The notes under the pieces: generated by a model
Seen by the model: only the letters and a program-made list of their open reading frames with translations
Databases searched by the model: none
What the model was told of the DNA's origin: nothing
Shown: one piece after another, positions 33,221-46,180 of the stretch
Numbering within the stretch: position 1 is the first letter of the stretch
Layout of the letters: each line of letters starts with the position of its first letter
Assembly: GCA_030142905.1 (NCBI GenBank)
Contig: JASJOG010000253.1
Coordinates: forward strand, 367,787-431,786
DNA: 64,000 bases
Source: Heliopora coerulea
Lineage: Eukaryota > Cnidaria > Anthozoa > Scleralcyonacea > Helioporidae
Direction: 5' to 3'
Program-made: the position numbers and the translations under genes

Positions 33221-33579
33221 TTACAATTGCAGAGATTCATAGTTCTCTTCATTTTCTCTTACACTGCTCAGTCCTTGGTAATCGGGATCCTGTTCATTTT
33301 GTCTTTCAAGATTTCTGGGAACTTGTGACCCTAATATCAGAGATTGATAATTATCTTTGTTACTCAGTTGCCTGAGATCCAGTTCTTGATATTCAGAGTC
33401 GTTCCCTTGTGTGGCACCAGGATTTGAGGACTTTGAAAGATTTCTTTCTTTGTCCAACTTGTTCAACAACCGCTTCATCAAATACATGACAATCATTCCA
33501 AGAAACATTCCAATTGTTACAGCAATTAAAATAAGATACCATTGAGTTCTACGCCGGTCACAGTTACAACTGAGCGTCT
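33221..33579 (-). CDS. Receptor gene 2, exon 5: transmembrane segment and ITAM-like tail
   Basis: The last exon of gene 2 has acceptor CCTTACAG before 33579, phase 1 entry and a stop at 33221-33223; it supplies 119 residues (about 326-444 of the joined protein). ETLSCNCDRRR leads to one membrane segment starting WYLILIAVTIGMFLGMIVM, then a basic stop-transfer stretch (KRLLNKLDKER). The tail tyrosines are in YQEL, YQSL, YQGL and YESL. They pair as YQEL-x10-YQSL and YQGL-x9-YESL. The first motif, SEYQEL, also fits an ITIM-like context. These fit SH2-mediated signalling, by family knowledge. The tail of gene 3 is nearly identical, and gene 1 keeps the motifs while the spacers differ. The reading frame joins without a break to all four upstream exons. 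Confidence 0.92.
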
Positions 33580-36500
33580 CTGTAAGGTAAAAGGCAGAAA
33601 AATTGGGAAATAGCAACAAATTAATACAACTGTGCGTATAACGAAGGAAAGAGGTCACGAATGGCTGAAGTGAGATGGGCAGAACCCCCTTTATGTTCTG
33701 GGTTGATAATGGAATAAGAAGGCCAAGGGATGAGCACTGATCTCGGTATAATTGAATTGCACATAGAGACGACCGAAATGATGTTTTACGGCTTACCAAT
33801 ATATGGACGCAACGAATTTATTTGAACATTTTTTGACCAGAATGAATGTAATTTCAAATATAGGGTGCATAATCACATTATAGATTATTGAGTCACAACT
33901 CGAATAGTAAATTTTTGGCTTTAACTAAGTTATCCTTAGACCAATTGAATCATAACAGTTACACGTTACACTTGACCATTACAATTAATGACAAGCTATC
34001 ATGTACAGGTCAGTGCGGCAATTACACCTTTTGCTGTTCATTACCAGAAAATATAGTATCATTAACGCCAACCTCAAACTCGTTAACGCAAAACGACATT
34101 CATTTTATTTAATCGACATTCATTTTTGCGTAGAAAGTGACATTCATTAGCGTAGATACGCAACCATTTGTGTCAAGGGGCATTCTATAGCGGCAACAGA
34201 CGACCATTAACATCATTCTACTATACTTTAGGGATAATAAAATTTCAATTAGGCAAGATATTTATCCGGTCTGTTGGAGAGTCCAGTGAAGGTTTTACCG
34301 AATTCGGACATGCATAAGAGATAAGGGAATAAATCTGTCACAATTCGTACATCAACTGAATTTGGTTAGACCGTTCGAACCTCTTTTATTTTGCGAATAT
34401 GTCAATGACTGTTTTGCTACTTTTCGCTCAGCCGACCACATTCTATGTATTCGGCTGAGCCCTTTCAAGACTATCTTAACTCACAACATTGAAATGTGTT
34501 TTGTAGTGGGATAGAGAATAGTTCTATTCTATCATTCCCGAACGTCCTAATTGATCGCACACACGGCTTTCAACCTCTGTTAATCGGAAGCCCACGTTCA
34601 CCGATTTGTTTATAAATTTTGATAGTTTTATTCCCTTATCTTTTAAACGTACACCTCACTAATCGACATTGAAAAGTGCTAAACATTTGCCAAAAGTCAA
34701 GTAGGCTTTGAGAGTTTAAAAGATGTCTTCTTAGTACCAGCAGTGTAACATTAGCGAATTTATGGAAAATAGCCCCAACGTTTGCAGCTCTCGACAGGTG
34801 ACTTTTTAATTACCCAAGCTAAACTTTTTATATACTATAATACTGTAACAGAGCTTTCTTTTAATATAAAATTTATTGTAAAATTCAAAATACCAGGGCA
34901 TTAATTTTGTCTTTGAACTTTCCTCATTTACACAGTTTTGTCTGGTGTTGAAATTAACAAACTTCATGCTCACTGGAGCGTTTATAAAAATGACTGTATT
35001 TCTGATTTTATTTACTTTGCTAGTTCACCAAATGTCCAAATATTAGAGTGTTCAGTTTCATACAGATACGATGAACCATTACGCGTCAAGAGCGTGTTAT
35101 ATTTTGCTAATTTTTGGCCGATGAAACGTCGTCTCTGACTCGATGCAGTATTCAAGTTTAACCACAAAACGAAATTCCTTTGGAAAGTTTTATTGTGATT
35201 TTCAATAACAGTTCACCAAAGAGATTATTCAGACAAAATATGAAGAAATCCGAAATTTCACGTTTGTCCACGAGTTCTCGATATTTACAGACATCCGCTC
35301 TTAAATAGTTTTGCTAACGATAGTGAAAAAATTTAGCACCACCTTTAAGAACCTTCACAGAAACACGATCTGGATCTGAATTTTTTGACACCGGAATTTG
35401 ATGTACTATCGTCTAATAGAGTTCTAATGTCGTTATGATAAAGTTTCTATAATATAAAATATAAAAACTTGAAAAAAGTGGCAAAATAGGACAGAGTTTC
35501 TAAAATCTAAACATTTTCCAGAAGAGCATGCCCCTGGAATCATTGAACATATTCGCTGCTAGCACTTATTTGACGGAAAATGCGTTATTGAAACCTCAAA
35601 AATGAAAGATATTTAGAAGCAGCCATTCTCTGAAAGTGGGCTAAGTAAACAGATACGCCTAATCAAATTTTTATAACGTGCGTCCCTGGCTGTTGAGAGT
35701 AACGGGGAAAAACTAAGCGCAATTATCTTACACTTATGAACTTCTTCATTCTGGGATTCCTGGATGTTTATAATGTTTTCGATCATAATTGAAAGCATAA
35801 CAAGCTCTAAGTTTCCAAACAAAGTAGACAAAATTATTTGGTTGTAAACGTGTAAATGAATACCGGGCCAGCTCGGTAAATGAGCCAGCTCACCTCATGT
35901 AACAATAATTAAAATGGATCGACAAGCCCTACTACCTGGCTAGCTATATTATGATAGAATTTATTTTTTAATTTACCAGAGAATCATTCTGTGAAACGGA
36001 GCTCATGTTACTATTTCAAGCTCGCTAAATGAAGAACTTATTTGTACGGCGAAAAAAAAGAAACCCAAAAACAAAAATGTCTGGTAAGTTTTGGTGAAAA
36101 GACTGGTAAATATTTTGAGCATAAAACTCGGCTTAAAGCAAATAATAACATACAGAAATACTACCAAAATAATTTAAAACTGCGCTTTCGACCTGTTCAG
36201 TCAGGCCTTGAAGGCCGTTCATAACAACCATTATTAGTCTAATGGTGCGAAGTTTCAAGGTATTCATACTGCCACACTGATTTTACTTTGGTCATAACCC
36301 CGTTGTTTCGCAACAGCAGGGGAAACAATTTAAAAGTAGGATATCTCTTAAAACAAAAAATTGAGTGGAAACCAAACAATTGTTTTGGAATATTTTTTGC
36401 TCAAAAGAGGATTTGCAACCGTGGTTATCCCTATTGATTGCGTCACTATCTCTCCACCGCTGTGTGTGGCTAGCGTTTGAATTCACCAACAATGCAGAAT

Positions 36501-39500
36501 ATCATCTGATCTTGATTAGCAAGGCTGTAGGAAGATCAGTAAGTCAGCGTACTTGATGATTGCCGAACGCTTGAATGGCATTCATTGTTTCACTGCCTCA
36601 AGTCACCTTGTGATTTCTGTAAACGATTTATGTTTAAGGAATATATTTGGTTTAATGTATTCGGTAGTTTTGAGGTGATCAATTGCCATGACTCGTGTTA
36701 CGAGCATAGTTTCTGAAATCTAGCGGCGACTGAGTCCCCCCATCCCCTAACGGAGCAATAGTATCAAAATGACACTCGCATAATCATAAAAAAAGGAAAA
36801 AAAAATTACTCAGTTGATGTAAATTACAAATTTTTGCATAACGACAACCGTAAGGTAAACCAAAATAAACAGAAAAAAACCCGGAAAAAAACGAAAATGA
36901 CTGATACAAACTTTGATTAGAAAAAGCAAAAATGCGAGTAGGCAGGTTTTAAACCCTGAATTCATCATTAACCAAAAAAAGAATAATAGAAGAGACGAAA
37001 ACTTACAAAACTCTACCACTAGTTAAACCTTCATTAGAATTTTTTATATTTTTATAGTACTTGTTGCCATATTTACGTTTAAAATTTTCAATTCTGTTTT
37101 AAAACAAAACTTTTGGTGAAAATTTACTTCAACGGCTTAACAAATTCCATAAAATCCATTCCCTCAATTAAAACAAAAAATTTTTAGATCAAGACGGTGT
37201 ATCAGTTGCTGGCTTGTGGTCTTTCGTGTGCTTTTCCTAATACAGACCTCAATCAATTCACCTTAAGAGATTTTTTATTTCAGGTTACTGGTAGTAAACC
37301 TCCAATACGCACTGCTCATGATTGAAATTCTTTTGACCTTTTTTTTCCCTCAAAAAAATTTAAAAATATAGCATAATCTCAAAACTGGTTACAAATATCC
37401 GAAAAGTGCTATAACGGAGATTTATACCATTCATCCGGAGGTATAAGACTTCTGTAACGAAAATGACACGAATTTCAAAACCAACAAAATAAGCATTCAA
37501 AAAAAGACAAGAACCTAAGAACCCATCAACCTGCTTGTACAACAAGACGTGGGAATGACTGCGATGATATCTGGACTTTATTAGAAAATCATTTTCAAAT
37601 TAAACTGAATTGCGCTGGAGTTTCTGTGCATGCTCAACGTTGAGTATGCATAGTTCTAAAAACTTATCCTGTTCTCTTTGGTAATAATAGTATAGCAAAG
37701 CCATACCATGAAATTAATGTGTATTAGCTCTCAAATCTCCCGCCCGATTTTGGGCATTTTCGTCGTTGGAATTTTGGTCAATGATCCTTATTGAAAGGAG
37801 GCTAACAACTGATACATCGAAATTACCCAAAAATTAGGCATAATAAATAAGTATATTGTAGTGTGTTCTAATGATCAACTTTACAATAGCTACACTATGG
37901 CCAATATCTAGGGAGTCAAAGGCCATTGGTCCATTCTAAAAATTCGATATTGGATTAGTTTTTCATAAAATATCATATTAACTTCAATTCTTAGATTTAT
38001 TAAACTTGGCTAGGCAATGACCACATCAACATTCCAACGATTTACATTACACTACTAATTGTGGTCTATAATTCATGATGTTTAATAATGCCTTATACAC
38101 ACTAACGACAGTTTTTTTTCAGTAACATTTATCGACTAAAGGGAGCCGAAGTTAGCTGCAAAACATTTAAATTTTTTAACATTCTTATAAGTCATAAACA
38201 AACATGTCATCTATCATTTCCATTCTAATTAGCTTATTTGTAATCAGTCACTCATTTATCTACAAAATCTATTCGATTCCAAGAGCTTATCGCACTATCC
38301 CAGTTTTAGGAGTGTGAAGAAATCTGCTTGTTTCAACCAATTTACAGAGAATTACATAGTACGGCTCCATTGGTTTATATTCGTAATCGATTAATTGCTG
38401 TCAACAATCAATTTATATCGATTAATCGTATTGAATAAATTAAATCATGACAAGTTCACAGTGGTTTGTCCTTTCAAAGAAAGGAGTGTGACTCAAGAAA
38501 AAAACTTATATAATATAATTATATAAACACAGAAAAATAGCCAAAATAAAGAAATATGCACTTTGACTGTCTACATATTGTTTTTGTTTAAAAATAACAG
38601 TGTATCAACAACAGCTGCCTGAAGTGCTGCACACTTCTTCGAGACCACTATTGACTGCAATGAGAGCGCGACAATGCTATTTCTTCGCATTTTTGAACTT
38701 TCTTTGCAGAAAGAAAGTTCAGGTGAATATCATGCTGTGTGTGGTTGTTGTCGATGATCCGATTATTTTTAACAATAGTCGATTGCCAAAAAATAATCGA
38801 TTAATCGATTAGTCGGGAGCAGCATTAGAATTACAGGATTTTGAGGCTGAAGACAAAAGGCCCGTTTACACACTCGATTACGTGACTCGCCAGTGTCATA
38901 TCGGTTAATTTGTTAAATGCACGTGAGTATCGTGGACGAACTAGAGCGAACCACAGGAAGATGTCATGTTGCATACATTATCTCAGGGTCATTGCGACCA
39001 CGAGGATGACAATCGCAAGGCACAAATTCGCACGTATGCGCCTGAAGGCGAAATTTCAATCACACCCAACTCAAGAAATCCCACTTAGTTACTCTCTCTT
39101 GTTCGTGAAACTAGAGTGGAGTACAGCGAAAACTGTTTATGATTAAATAACTAACTTTTTCCTTAAGAAAATGTTGTTGATTAAAAAATTCGATTATTGA
39201 AAGTAAAGAGAAATCGTCATATTGTCGTTAAATCTTAAAATTTATCGTAATGACATAACTCAATAAGTTATAAACGTACAATGGTCAGTTATGAAACGAA
39301 ATTTGATCTATTTTCAGTGTAACTAGGGTTTTCTCTATTTTGGTTGCCATCTTGAAAAAGAACGTCGTTCTGACACCTCGCATCATGCATAATGCAATTT
39401 CTGATATTAATTTACAAGATAAGCACGCTTGTCGTTTTTCCAAGAAACTCCGTTGAACAGGTCCTTACAAAACAGGCACAGAGGCAGTGATTTACCTTGG

Positions 39501-40155
39501 GAAGTGGTTTGGATAGAGTACCACCAAAAGTTTATGGATGTTTCAACGTTCTGGGGCAGTTAGGACTTATAATTTTAATTTTATGGTAGAAAAGTAGGCT
39601 CTGAAAATCCACACTTCCGTTCACTACGCCGCTGTTTACAAAACCCACTATCTAATTAAACTGTTTAACTCGGGAGCGAATGAAACATTGTCGGGCAATC
39701 AGGGCTTAAAATACCCATCGAAAGCTGATTATTCACAAAAATCTTTTAGCTCCATGAATCAGATTTTCTTACCAACTCCGAAACACATGAAACATATTAT
39801 ATACCGTCATAACTTCACTTGAGCAGTTATAACCGAAATGCACACCAGTAATAAACACTTGACTTTCCTGTGCTATTTACAAGAAGCAATACACCAACTC
39901 TTTAAACTATCTGGGCTATACAGAAGATTGATCACTCCCTCAGCGGGAGGTAAATCGGCATGTCAGAATAAGTTTTGTGAAAATTAACTGACTAACAAAG
40001 AAATTAAAAATAAGAAAACCCTCCATCTCGAATTCTCAATATCAGAAATAACCCGCTTCAGATAGGGTTAAGGAAGAACATCAACGGGAACTGATCATGT
40101 GTTAAACATACTATATTCCATAAAACAGAATAAATAACATGGACGTTCCCTTTAC
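33580..40155 (-). other. Intron 4 of receptor gene 2
   Basis: A 6.6-kb AT-rich intron with donor CACAG|GTAAAG and acceptor CCTTACAG. It holds a small hairpin at 34426-34460 (GCTCAGCCGA arms), a dispersed repeat near 37.35-37.51 kb and repeated ATCGATTAAT elements near 38.4-38.8 kb. I found no further Ig exon or gene. Confidence 0.6.
37353..37510 (-). repeat. Dispersed repeat, paired with 43391-43545 (plus)
   Basis: On the minus strand this reads FVGFEIRVIFVTEVLYLRMN in one frame, and the plus strand at about 43.4 kb reads FVGFVTRLIFVNKALYLRMN. The flanking AT-rich sequence is similar too. The two are inverted relative copies of an unidentified repeat in the introns of gene 2. The protein-level resemblance may only reflect shared DNA ancestry. 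Confidence 0.45.
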
Positions 40156-40473
40156 CTGTGGTTGTAGTCGTAGCATTAGGGGTAGTCCCAGGTGTGTTCG
40201 TCGACGGTTTCTCACCTGTAGCCACATTTATACTTGCCCGCAGCTCACCCTGGTTGTTCCTTGTTACACAGAGATATGTGCCATTATCACCATAATTCAC
40301 ATTCTTAATGATCACCATTCCATCTTCAGAATCGTCCAATATTGTACCATTGAAAACAATCTGGTAGTGTGGTTTAGGATTCCCTTTGGCATTACATGTT
40401 AACGTAATATCCTCACCAATTATGGCAAAGTTGTTTACCTTGTCACTGGTAAATAAGATGTCGGTCGGTTTAT
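40156..40473 (-). CDS. Receptor gene 2, exon 4: Ig domain 3 and stalk
   Basis: The exon is 318 bp, phase 1 at both ends, with acceptor TTCTTTCAG before 40473 and donor CACAG|GTAAAG after 40156. It encodes an I-set-like Ig domain. It starts YKPTDILFTSDK across the splice junction, has the B-strand cysteine in ITLTCNAKGNPKP, and the F-strand DNGTYLCVTRNN. The C-strand tryptophan is absent (YQIVFNG). The domain is followed by a Thr/Pro-rich stalk (GEKPSTNTPGTTPNATTTTT) likely to be O-glycosylated and to hold the Ig domains off the membrane. Gene 1 exon 4 matches in position, size class and stalk but has a stop. This copy is fully open. Confidence 0.9.
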
Positions 40474-41789
40474 CTGAAAGAAATTATAAATAGTACTTCA
40501 ATAAACCTCTAAATGTAGTGTTCTCACTGAGAGACTGTACTTAACACGACAAGTTTATTTTACTGTACCTAGGGACGAATGTACACAGCACACACAGATC
40601 TACGATAAAGATAGAAACTGATTTTTGTCCCGCCTTTTGTTGTTTGACGTTACTGAAACGTAATCACTGATACACTTAACACATCAGAGAAGTAAACAAG
40701 ATTTTTTAAGATCCTTTATTGCTAGATCAAGAATAACTTGCAAATTTTGAAAATTTACCAAGATTTTTGAAGTTGTACAAATTTTGGTATTTCTTAAAAA
40801 ACCTATATTTCAGAATTTTTTCCCCTCGTTTAAAATATTACGACATTATTTAAATTATTCTTAAATTATTATGACTTTTCGTACTTTTAAGTGGCATTTC
40901 AATGTAAAGGAATTTTAGTTTGCTAACGTTTTCAAGCACTCGCGTAGATTTTTGAGTGCGTTTCAGGGGATAAAATAAAAAATTGTGGTAATAAAGTACT
41001 AAACCCATTGAACCCAGCTTGAAAGCATTGAACAGAGCTTGAAAGCTACCAGCTGTACCATAACTGAAAGACTAGTTTTCAATCAAATTATTCAGTCATT
41101 ATTACGTCCTGACGCTTATCATGGTGTGTAGCATTAAATCCAGATATGCCAAATCCACTGGGTGTTAATAAGTAGCACCACTGCTTCAAATCAGATAATT
41201 CAATTCGGTTGAGGTCAACGAAATTTCGACACAAACCTTCCGAGACACAACCGCAGTACATTCGCAGCACAATCACAATACAACCGCAACATAACCACAG
41301 CATGACTACAGTTTCACGGCGTTTTCTTTAGGTTATTTCTTAGCAGTACTGTATACCCTTCAGGAAGTCGGCACTACCACCTTAATAAATACAGAAATTG
41401 TGGCCATGCTCCCGGCAAGGGCTATTTAAGTTCAGTTCGAAGAGCTCTGCACTACATTTACAAGTTCGGAGGATTTAGTGTCTCCATTCTCAACTGGAGG
41501 CACTAAAGTTGCATTTTTCGCACTAATCCCGATTGTTATCATCTTAAAGAGATTTCATTTCACCGTCAAAAATGACTGGTCGCCTGTACTATTATTCTGA
41601 GGGTTAACGTGTAAGCTTTGTTTATTAAGGTTCCATTAGCTGATCTAATTACTTTCCATAGCCTTCCTCTGAACTGATCGTTGTAATTTTCTTGGAAGAT
41701 TACTTATTCTTGCGCCGTTACCGCAGTTTGCTATTTCTGTCTTGCATGATCAGAATACGTGACTAGTGCTTTGAGAACCATCTGCTTCT

Positions 41790-42660
41790 GAACGTATCCA
41801 AGACTAAACTTTTGTTCTTAGTCAACCGCCAAATGATTTCGGGAATTCCTGACTTTCGACTGTCTTTTCTAGGGAAGGAACTTACACCAATACAACCAGC
41901 ATATGATCTTGGAGTAATTTTTGACCAAAACCTCTACTTTAATACGCATGTTGTTAAGACTGTTTCCTCTTCGATGGAACTTTAGCATAGATCAACCAGG
42001 TGAAGCATGTCTTGAACAGACATTTACTTATTATAGCAATTTCAAGTTTTATTTTTGGGAAAATGTACTATTCCTCATCACTGTGGTCCAACACTAGTGC
42101 AAGCAACATCTGCAAAATCCAGGCGGTACTGCATTTTGCTGCTCGAATTAACACTAAATTCTGCGAAAGTCGACCATATCAATCCACTGTTACACGAGTT
42201 ACGCTGGATCTCAGTTAAAACCTTTCCTAGTTTTTTCGTGACTTAGTCTTAACTTTCAATGTCCAAACAATTCGTGAAAAGAGTCAGTATAAGTGGACGT
42301 TGCACTCGAAATTCAGTATTTGAATATTCCTTTTACAGAAGCACTTGCGAGGAAAGAACGTTTTATGTAAGGGAACTCGCTTGCTGTCAGGACATTTGCT
42401 AAGCCGAAGCGACTAAGTGTAAACGACATTCTTGGCTGAAGTTGAATAGATGCTAATTTGTATAAATCTCGAGACTTTTTCCGTTTGGATAACCCCTTAC
42501 CTGAGCTACACAATCACAGGTACGTCTGAATCGAGTAGCTTTGCAATACAAGTTCTGCGAACGAAGTTGTTTTGAGCAGCTTTCAAAAGTGGCTTCCCGA
42601 CTTCATTCTTCCCCAAGAGAGAGTTCTTGTACCAATAATTATCGCCTGGATTTTGCTAGT
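41790..42660 (+). pseudogene. LINE reverse transcriptase C-terminal relic
   Basis: In pieces across stops it reads SKTKLLFLVNRQM, FLGKELTPIQPAYDLGVIFDQNL, then QATSAKSRRYCI and VDHINPLLHELRW in shifted frames. The block LGKELTP-x5-DLGV-x-x-D-x-x-L followed by PLL-x-E-L-x-W is the thumb and C-terminal part of Jockey/CR1-group LINE RTs. The start, catalytic core and 3' tail are missing or unrecognisable. Confidence 0.65.
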
Positions 42661-43996
42661 GTTTAATGGTAAAGTGGAATGAGGATTCTGGTTCATTCAT
42701 CTCTGCAGGACGACGGCTTTTAAATATTTTGTAGTATTTAACAGGAGAGCGTTCATGGTCAATTGTTTGAGAAGTGGGATAGAACACTCGTCCAGGCCAT
42801 GACAGTCTTCGGTTGCTGTCTCCGCATTCCACATAAGGATTTCATTGCTTTATTCAGGATCGTTTTCCCTAAGAAATGTCGCCCCACTAAAGACTGCAGG
42901 ATGTACTTCTGGCTCGAAACAAAAATGCAAGGTATACAGCCACCAGGTAACACGCTGCAAAGCTACTTGTTTTTGGTCACCAAACTACCCTTCGGCGAAA
43001 GAGTTGTCAACTTCAGCCTTTCTCATTTCTCGGGTAGCTTGTGGATATGACCTTTACCGTATTCGACCAATAATGCTTTCATCAAGATTTTAAAACCTCT
43101 CAAGAAAGTTTAAAAGTTTAAAACCGTCTTCTTTTTGCAAATTCACCGTTGAACTCTTTGGGGTGAGGTGTCGCTGAATGCTTCGTTTAAAATAAGTAAG
43201 AGTTGCAGGTTTGTACGCTACGCTATTTTCCTTTTTTACGAACGTTTTACAGAGGAAAAAAGTACGTATTTATCTCTCTCTACTCGTTCTTCTTTTCTAC
43301 AAAACTTGCACAAGGTTTGCTTGTCGTATTTTGTTGTATGCTATGTATTTTTCCGATTTTGGTCAGCAGTAAAAATTTAGAACTCTCTCACGTTTTCTTT
43401 GTTTATTTCGTCGGTTTCGTGACTCGTTTGATCTTCGTCAACAAAGCGTTGTACCTTCGGATGAATACTTAGCATAAATCTTCTTCATAGCACTTCTAAT
43501 AGACATTCTCAACCAACTTTGAGATAATATAGAATTTATCAGTTTTTTAACACAAAAATATAAAAAAAATTTTCACTCATCCGACGGTAACCTTTGAGAA
43601 CGCTCCAATTTTAAGATGGAAAGCCTGGCTATCTAACAAACAATCTTTCTTTAAAGAAAAATGAGGGAAAACTTTGATTAGAAAACGACTCGAAATATCT
43701 CAAAATCGCACCTAATACAGGGTCTTACTACGAACATCCAATGATTAGCAGTAGAATTGTCAGAATGGATCTCTTATCATTTATTAAACCGTTAAAGGTT
43801 ATTCTCACCAAACGTCTTGTTTTAATAAAACAGAATCGAAATTGTAAACTTAAATATGATGATAAGCAGTTTAATTATAAAATACGGTTCAGTTTGGGTT
43901 GTTAAAATTTTTGGCCAAATGCTGTGTTTTCTTTATTGCATTTTCTTTTCCCTTTATAGTAAGGACGATTTGTCTTTTATACAATTTTGAAAAATC

Positions 43997-45250
43997 ATGA
44001 ATCTATCCGGATTCTCGAGAAATATATTGGAGGGGTGGGCGAAGGATTGTTGCGTACACGTATTTCTAGTAGGAGAATCTAACGCTGAAGTTGTTAAGCT
44101 CTCTAAATGGGAAACATCTACAATCGCCCGAAAGCAACGCACTTACAACCACAACGAGATTATTACGCCGGAAAGTAAGAAGGCAGTGCCAAAATGGGAT
44201 CTGTACGATATGCTTACTCTTGCACACTCCCGAACGGCCCATAGAGGACGACAAATCACCTTGAAGTAGATACCCAGCAATTATTCAGAAGTTAATTTTC
44301 GGGTAGTAAACATGTTCATTGAATTATGTAAAGTTCATGAGGAAAAAAAGTCCATCACCAGCCGGGTAAAGCTCCTAGATAAACCACTTCACTCGCCGAT
44401 CTTCCTGTCGCTCTTTGAGATAGACCTTATGGACTTTAGAAACTTCCCATGTAAATGAAAATGAACATAATTGACCATCACAGAAAATATCGCCCCACTC
44501 CACGCTAAATCGGTGGACGAAGTACTCCAAGTATTGAAGTAATGCTGTTTCACCTACGACTTCCCTCGCAAAATAATATCTGACAATGGCAAAGAATTTA
44601 AAAACTGCCAAATGGAAGAATTCTGTAAACAAGACGAAATCGAGCAGACCCATGGTTCGCCTCAACACAGGAACTGGTGGAGAGATCCAACAGGTCGTGG
44701 AAAAAAGATATGCGTGCACTGATAATAAGCAACCCTTCTAAAGACAAGACCAAGTGATGTAAGTACACTTCTGGAGCAGCGTACACCAGAAACATCAGCA
44801 ATCACCAAGCTATCGAATTGTCGCCATATGAAGCTATATTCGGAATAAAACCTCATCGCGAAACGTTGCGTAATTCAGCTAAGACTCATGAATACCTTCT
44901 GAAGGCCCAACAACGCCAACAAATTCCAAAAAATTAACAAAAATATAACGCAGAAGTGGTCAAAGCCTAAAACAAAAAAAAATGAAGCAAGGAAAAAATC
45001 CTTCAAAGTTGGAGATGTGGTCCCTATTAAAATAGATCGGGTCGACAAAACATGATCACTTCACCCAAATATACTGCTAGGAAAGACTGCAGAACTTGAC
45101 AACGATTATGCCCACGTAGTCTCCAAATTTGGAAGGACACGAACTCTGATATCGCCTACAAGGTTGTATGGCTCCAAAGTAACTAACTTACAGTTTGACT
45201 ATACGACAGAACAATCATTCTCCTCAGCTTGTAGGAACGCCAATGATTCC
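43997..45250 (+). pseudogene. Decayed retroviral-type integrase gene
   Basis: The first 91 codons are open (43997-44269) and end PKWDLYDMLTLAHSRTAHRG, a degenerate zinc-binding H-x-x-x-H region. Further on, in shifting frames, come LQVLKSCCFTYDFPRKIISDNGKEF with the S/T-D-N-G catalytic block, QDEIEQTHGSPQH, and LSPYEAIFGIKPHRE. This order (H-H region, D-N-G-x-E-F, H-G-x-x-x-H, S-P-Y-E-x-x-F-G) is typical of Gypsy/GIN-type integrases, including the stand-alone KRBA2-like genes common in invertebrates. Multiple stops and frameshifts make it a relic. Confidence 0.75.
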
Positions 45251-46180
45251 CAATAAAATTTATTACAATTAAAAATTAATTCTGATAATGATATTTACTG
45301 TTTTAAGACGATATAAGTCCATGCTCCTGGTTAAAATGACTACATGATAAGATACATGCATTTGTAGAAACTATTCAAGTGGAATATAAGTCATCTACAA
45401 ATTTAAATAACAAATCTTTATCAAAAACATGTTGAGTTAATTAAAATTCTAAGAATTCTAATCACATCATAACGTATCCCGTTTTATGCAGTCTTCGTCG
45501 TTTTCCAGGGGTCAACAAATCTTCAATAAGGTGGTCGTTGAACTCTTTCTATACGGTAACGGCGCCCTACTACTGTCTAACAACAAATGATTTTACTCGT
45601 CAATGGGACACCTATCATCGGGAACGAGTGATGAAAGGACTCAATTATAATGATTAAATAGGTAAAATTTCGATATTTTGGACCAGACGTCGACCAAAAG
45701 CGTGGCCGCTGACAAGAGTTTGCCGTTCCGGGAGGTTGGCCATTAGCTTTTTCTTACATTTTACACTGCCTCGACAAGTGGCTACCCACTACAAGGAAAG
45801 ACCACCGAGCAATTTCCAAGCTGATGTACCAAACGTTCATCGTTCTAACTTATTAGGCAGTTTAATTTTAATTCGTTCTTGTTGGCTGTGTATTTGGACC
45901 ACCGCAACGCGGCAAAATTTTTTTTAACCTCATTTTTTCAACAAATAAAGTTGAAAAAAATTTCTCTATTGCTTTAGATAACGGCATAAGCGCTATAACC
46001 TATTACGATACCTACGTTCAAAATATAAACTATACTAAAAGTCAAAAGTTTACTATTTTCACGAAACTTATCAGCATGATCGCGAGTTAGCCATAAGCTC
46101 CTGTTAATAAGTACGGTAGTTTTGAATTCACATTCATTATAGTACTGAATGATTAAGATACAAGATTATATTACACTCAC

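Larger units (their letters stand above)
17538..33681. repeat. Segmental duplication, copy 1
   Basis: Sequence from about 17538 is co-linear with 51640 to the window end. It covers much of intron 1, the leader exon, the promoter, the intergenic region and the tail exon of the next gene. The relation extends leftward through the V-like exon (12.8-14.85 kb against 49.4-50.5 kb), interrupted by different insertions in each copy. This copy has extra insertions at 21504-21688, 25927-29456 and about 31410-31651. Divergence is uneven: near 8% around 25.0 kb but only 1-2% from about 25.4 kb onward, by hand comparison. Confidence 0.9.
40474..46180 (-). other. Intron 3 of receptor gene 2
   Basis: A 5.7-kb intron with acceptor TTCTTTCAG and donor T|GTGAGT. 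It carries two plus-strand retroelement relics: a LINE RT fragment (41.79-42.66 kb) and a decayed integrase gene (44.0-45.25 kb). The plus frame at 42763-43050 and the minus frame at 42759-42953 show no domain I know. Confidence 0.6.

Noticed and set aside
42759..43093. Overlapping frames on both strands at 42.8-43.1 kb
   Set aside because: No domain, no splice context and no paralogue in the window; probably chance frames in retroelement debris.
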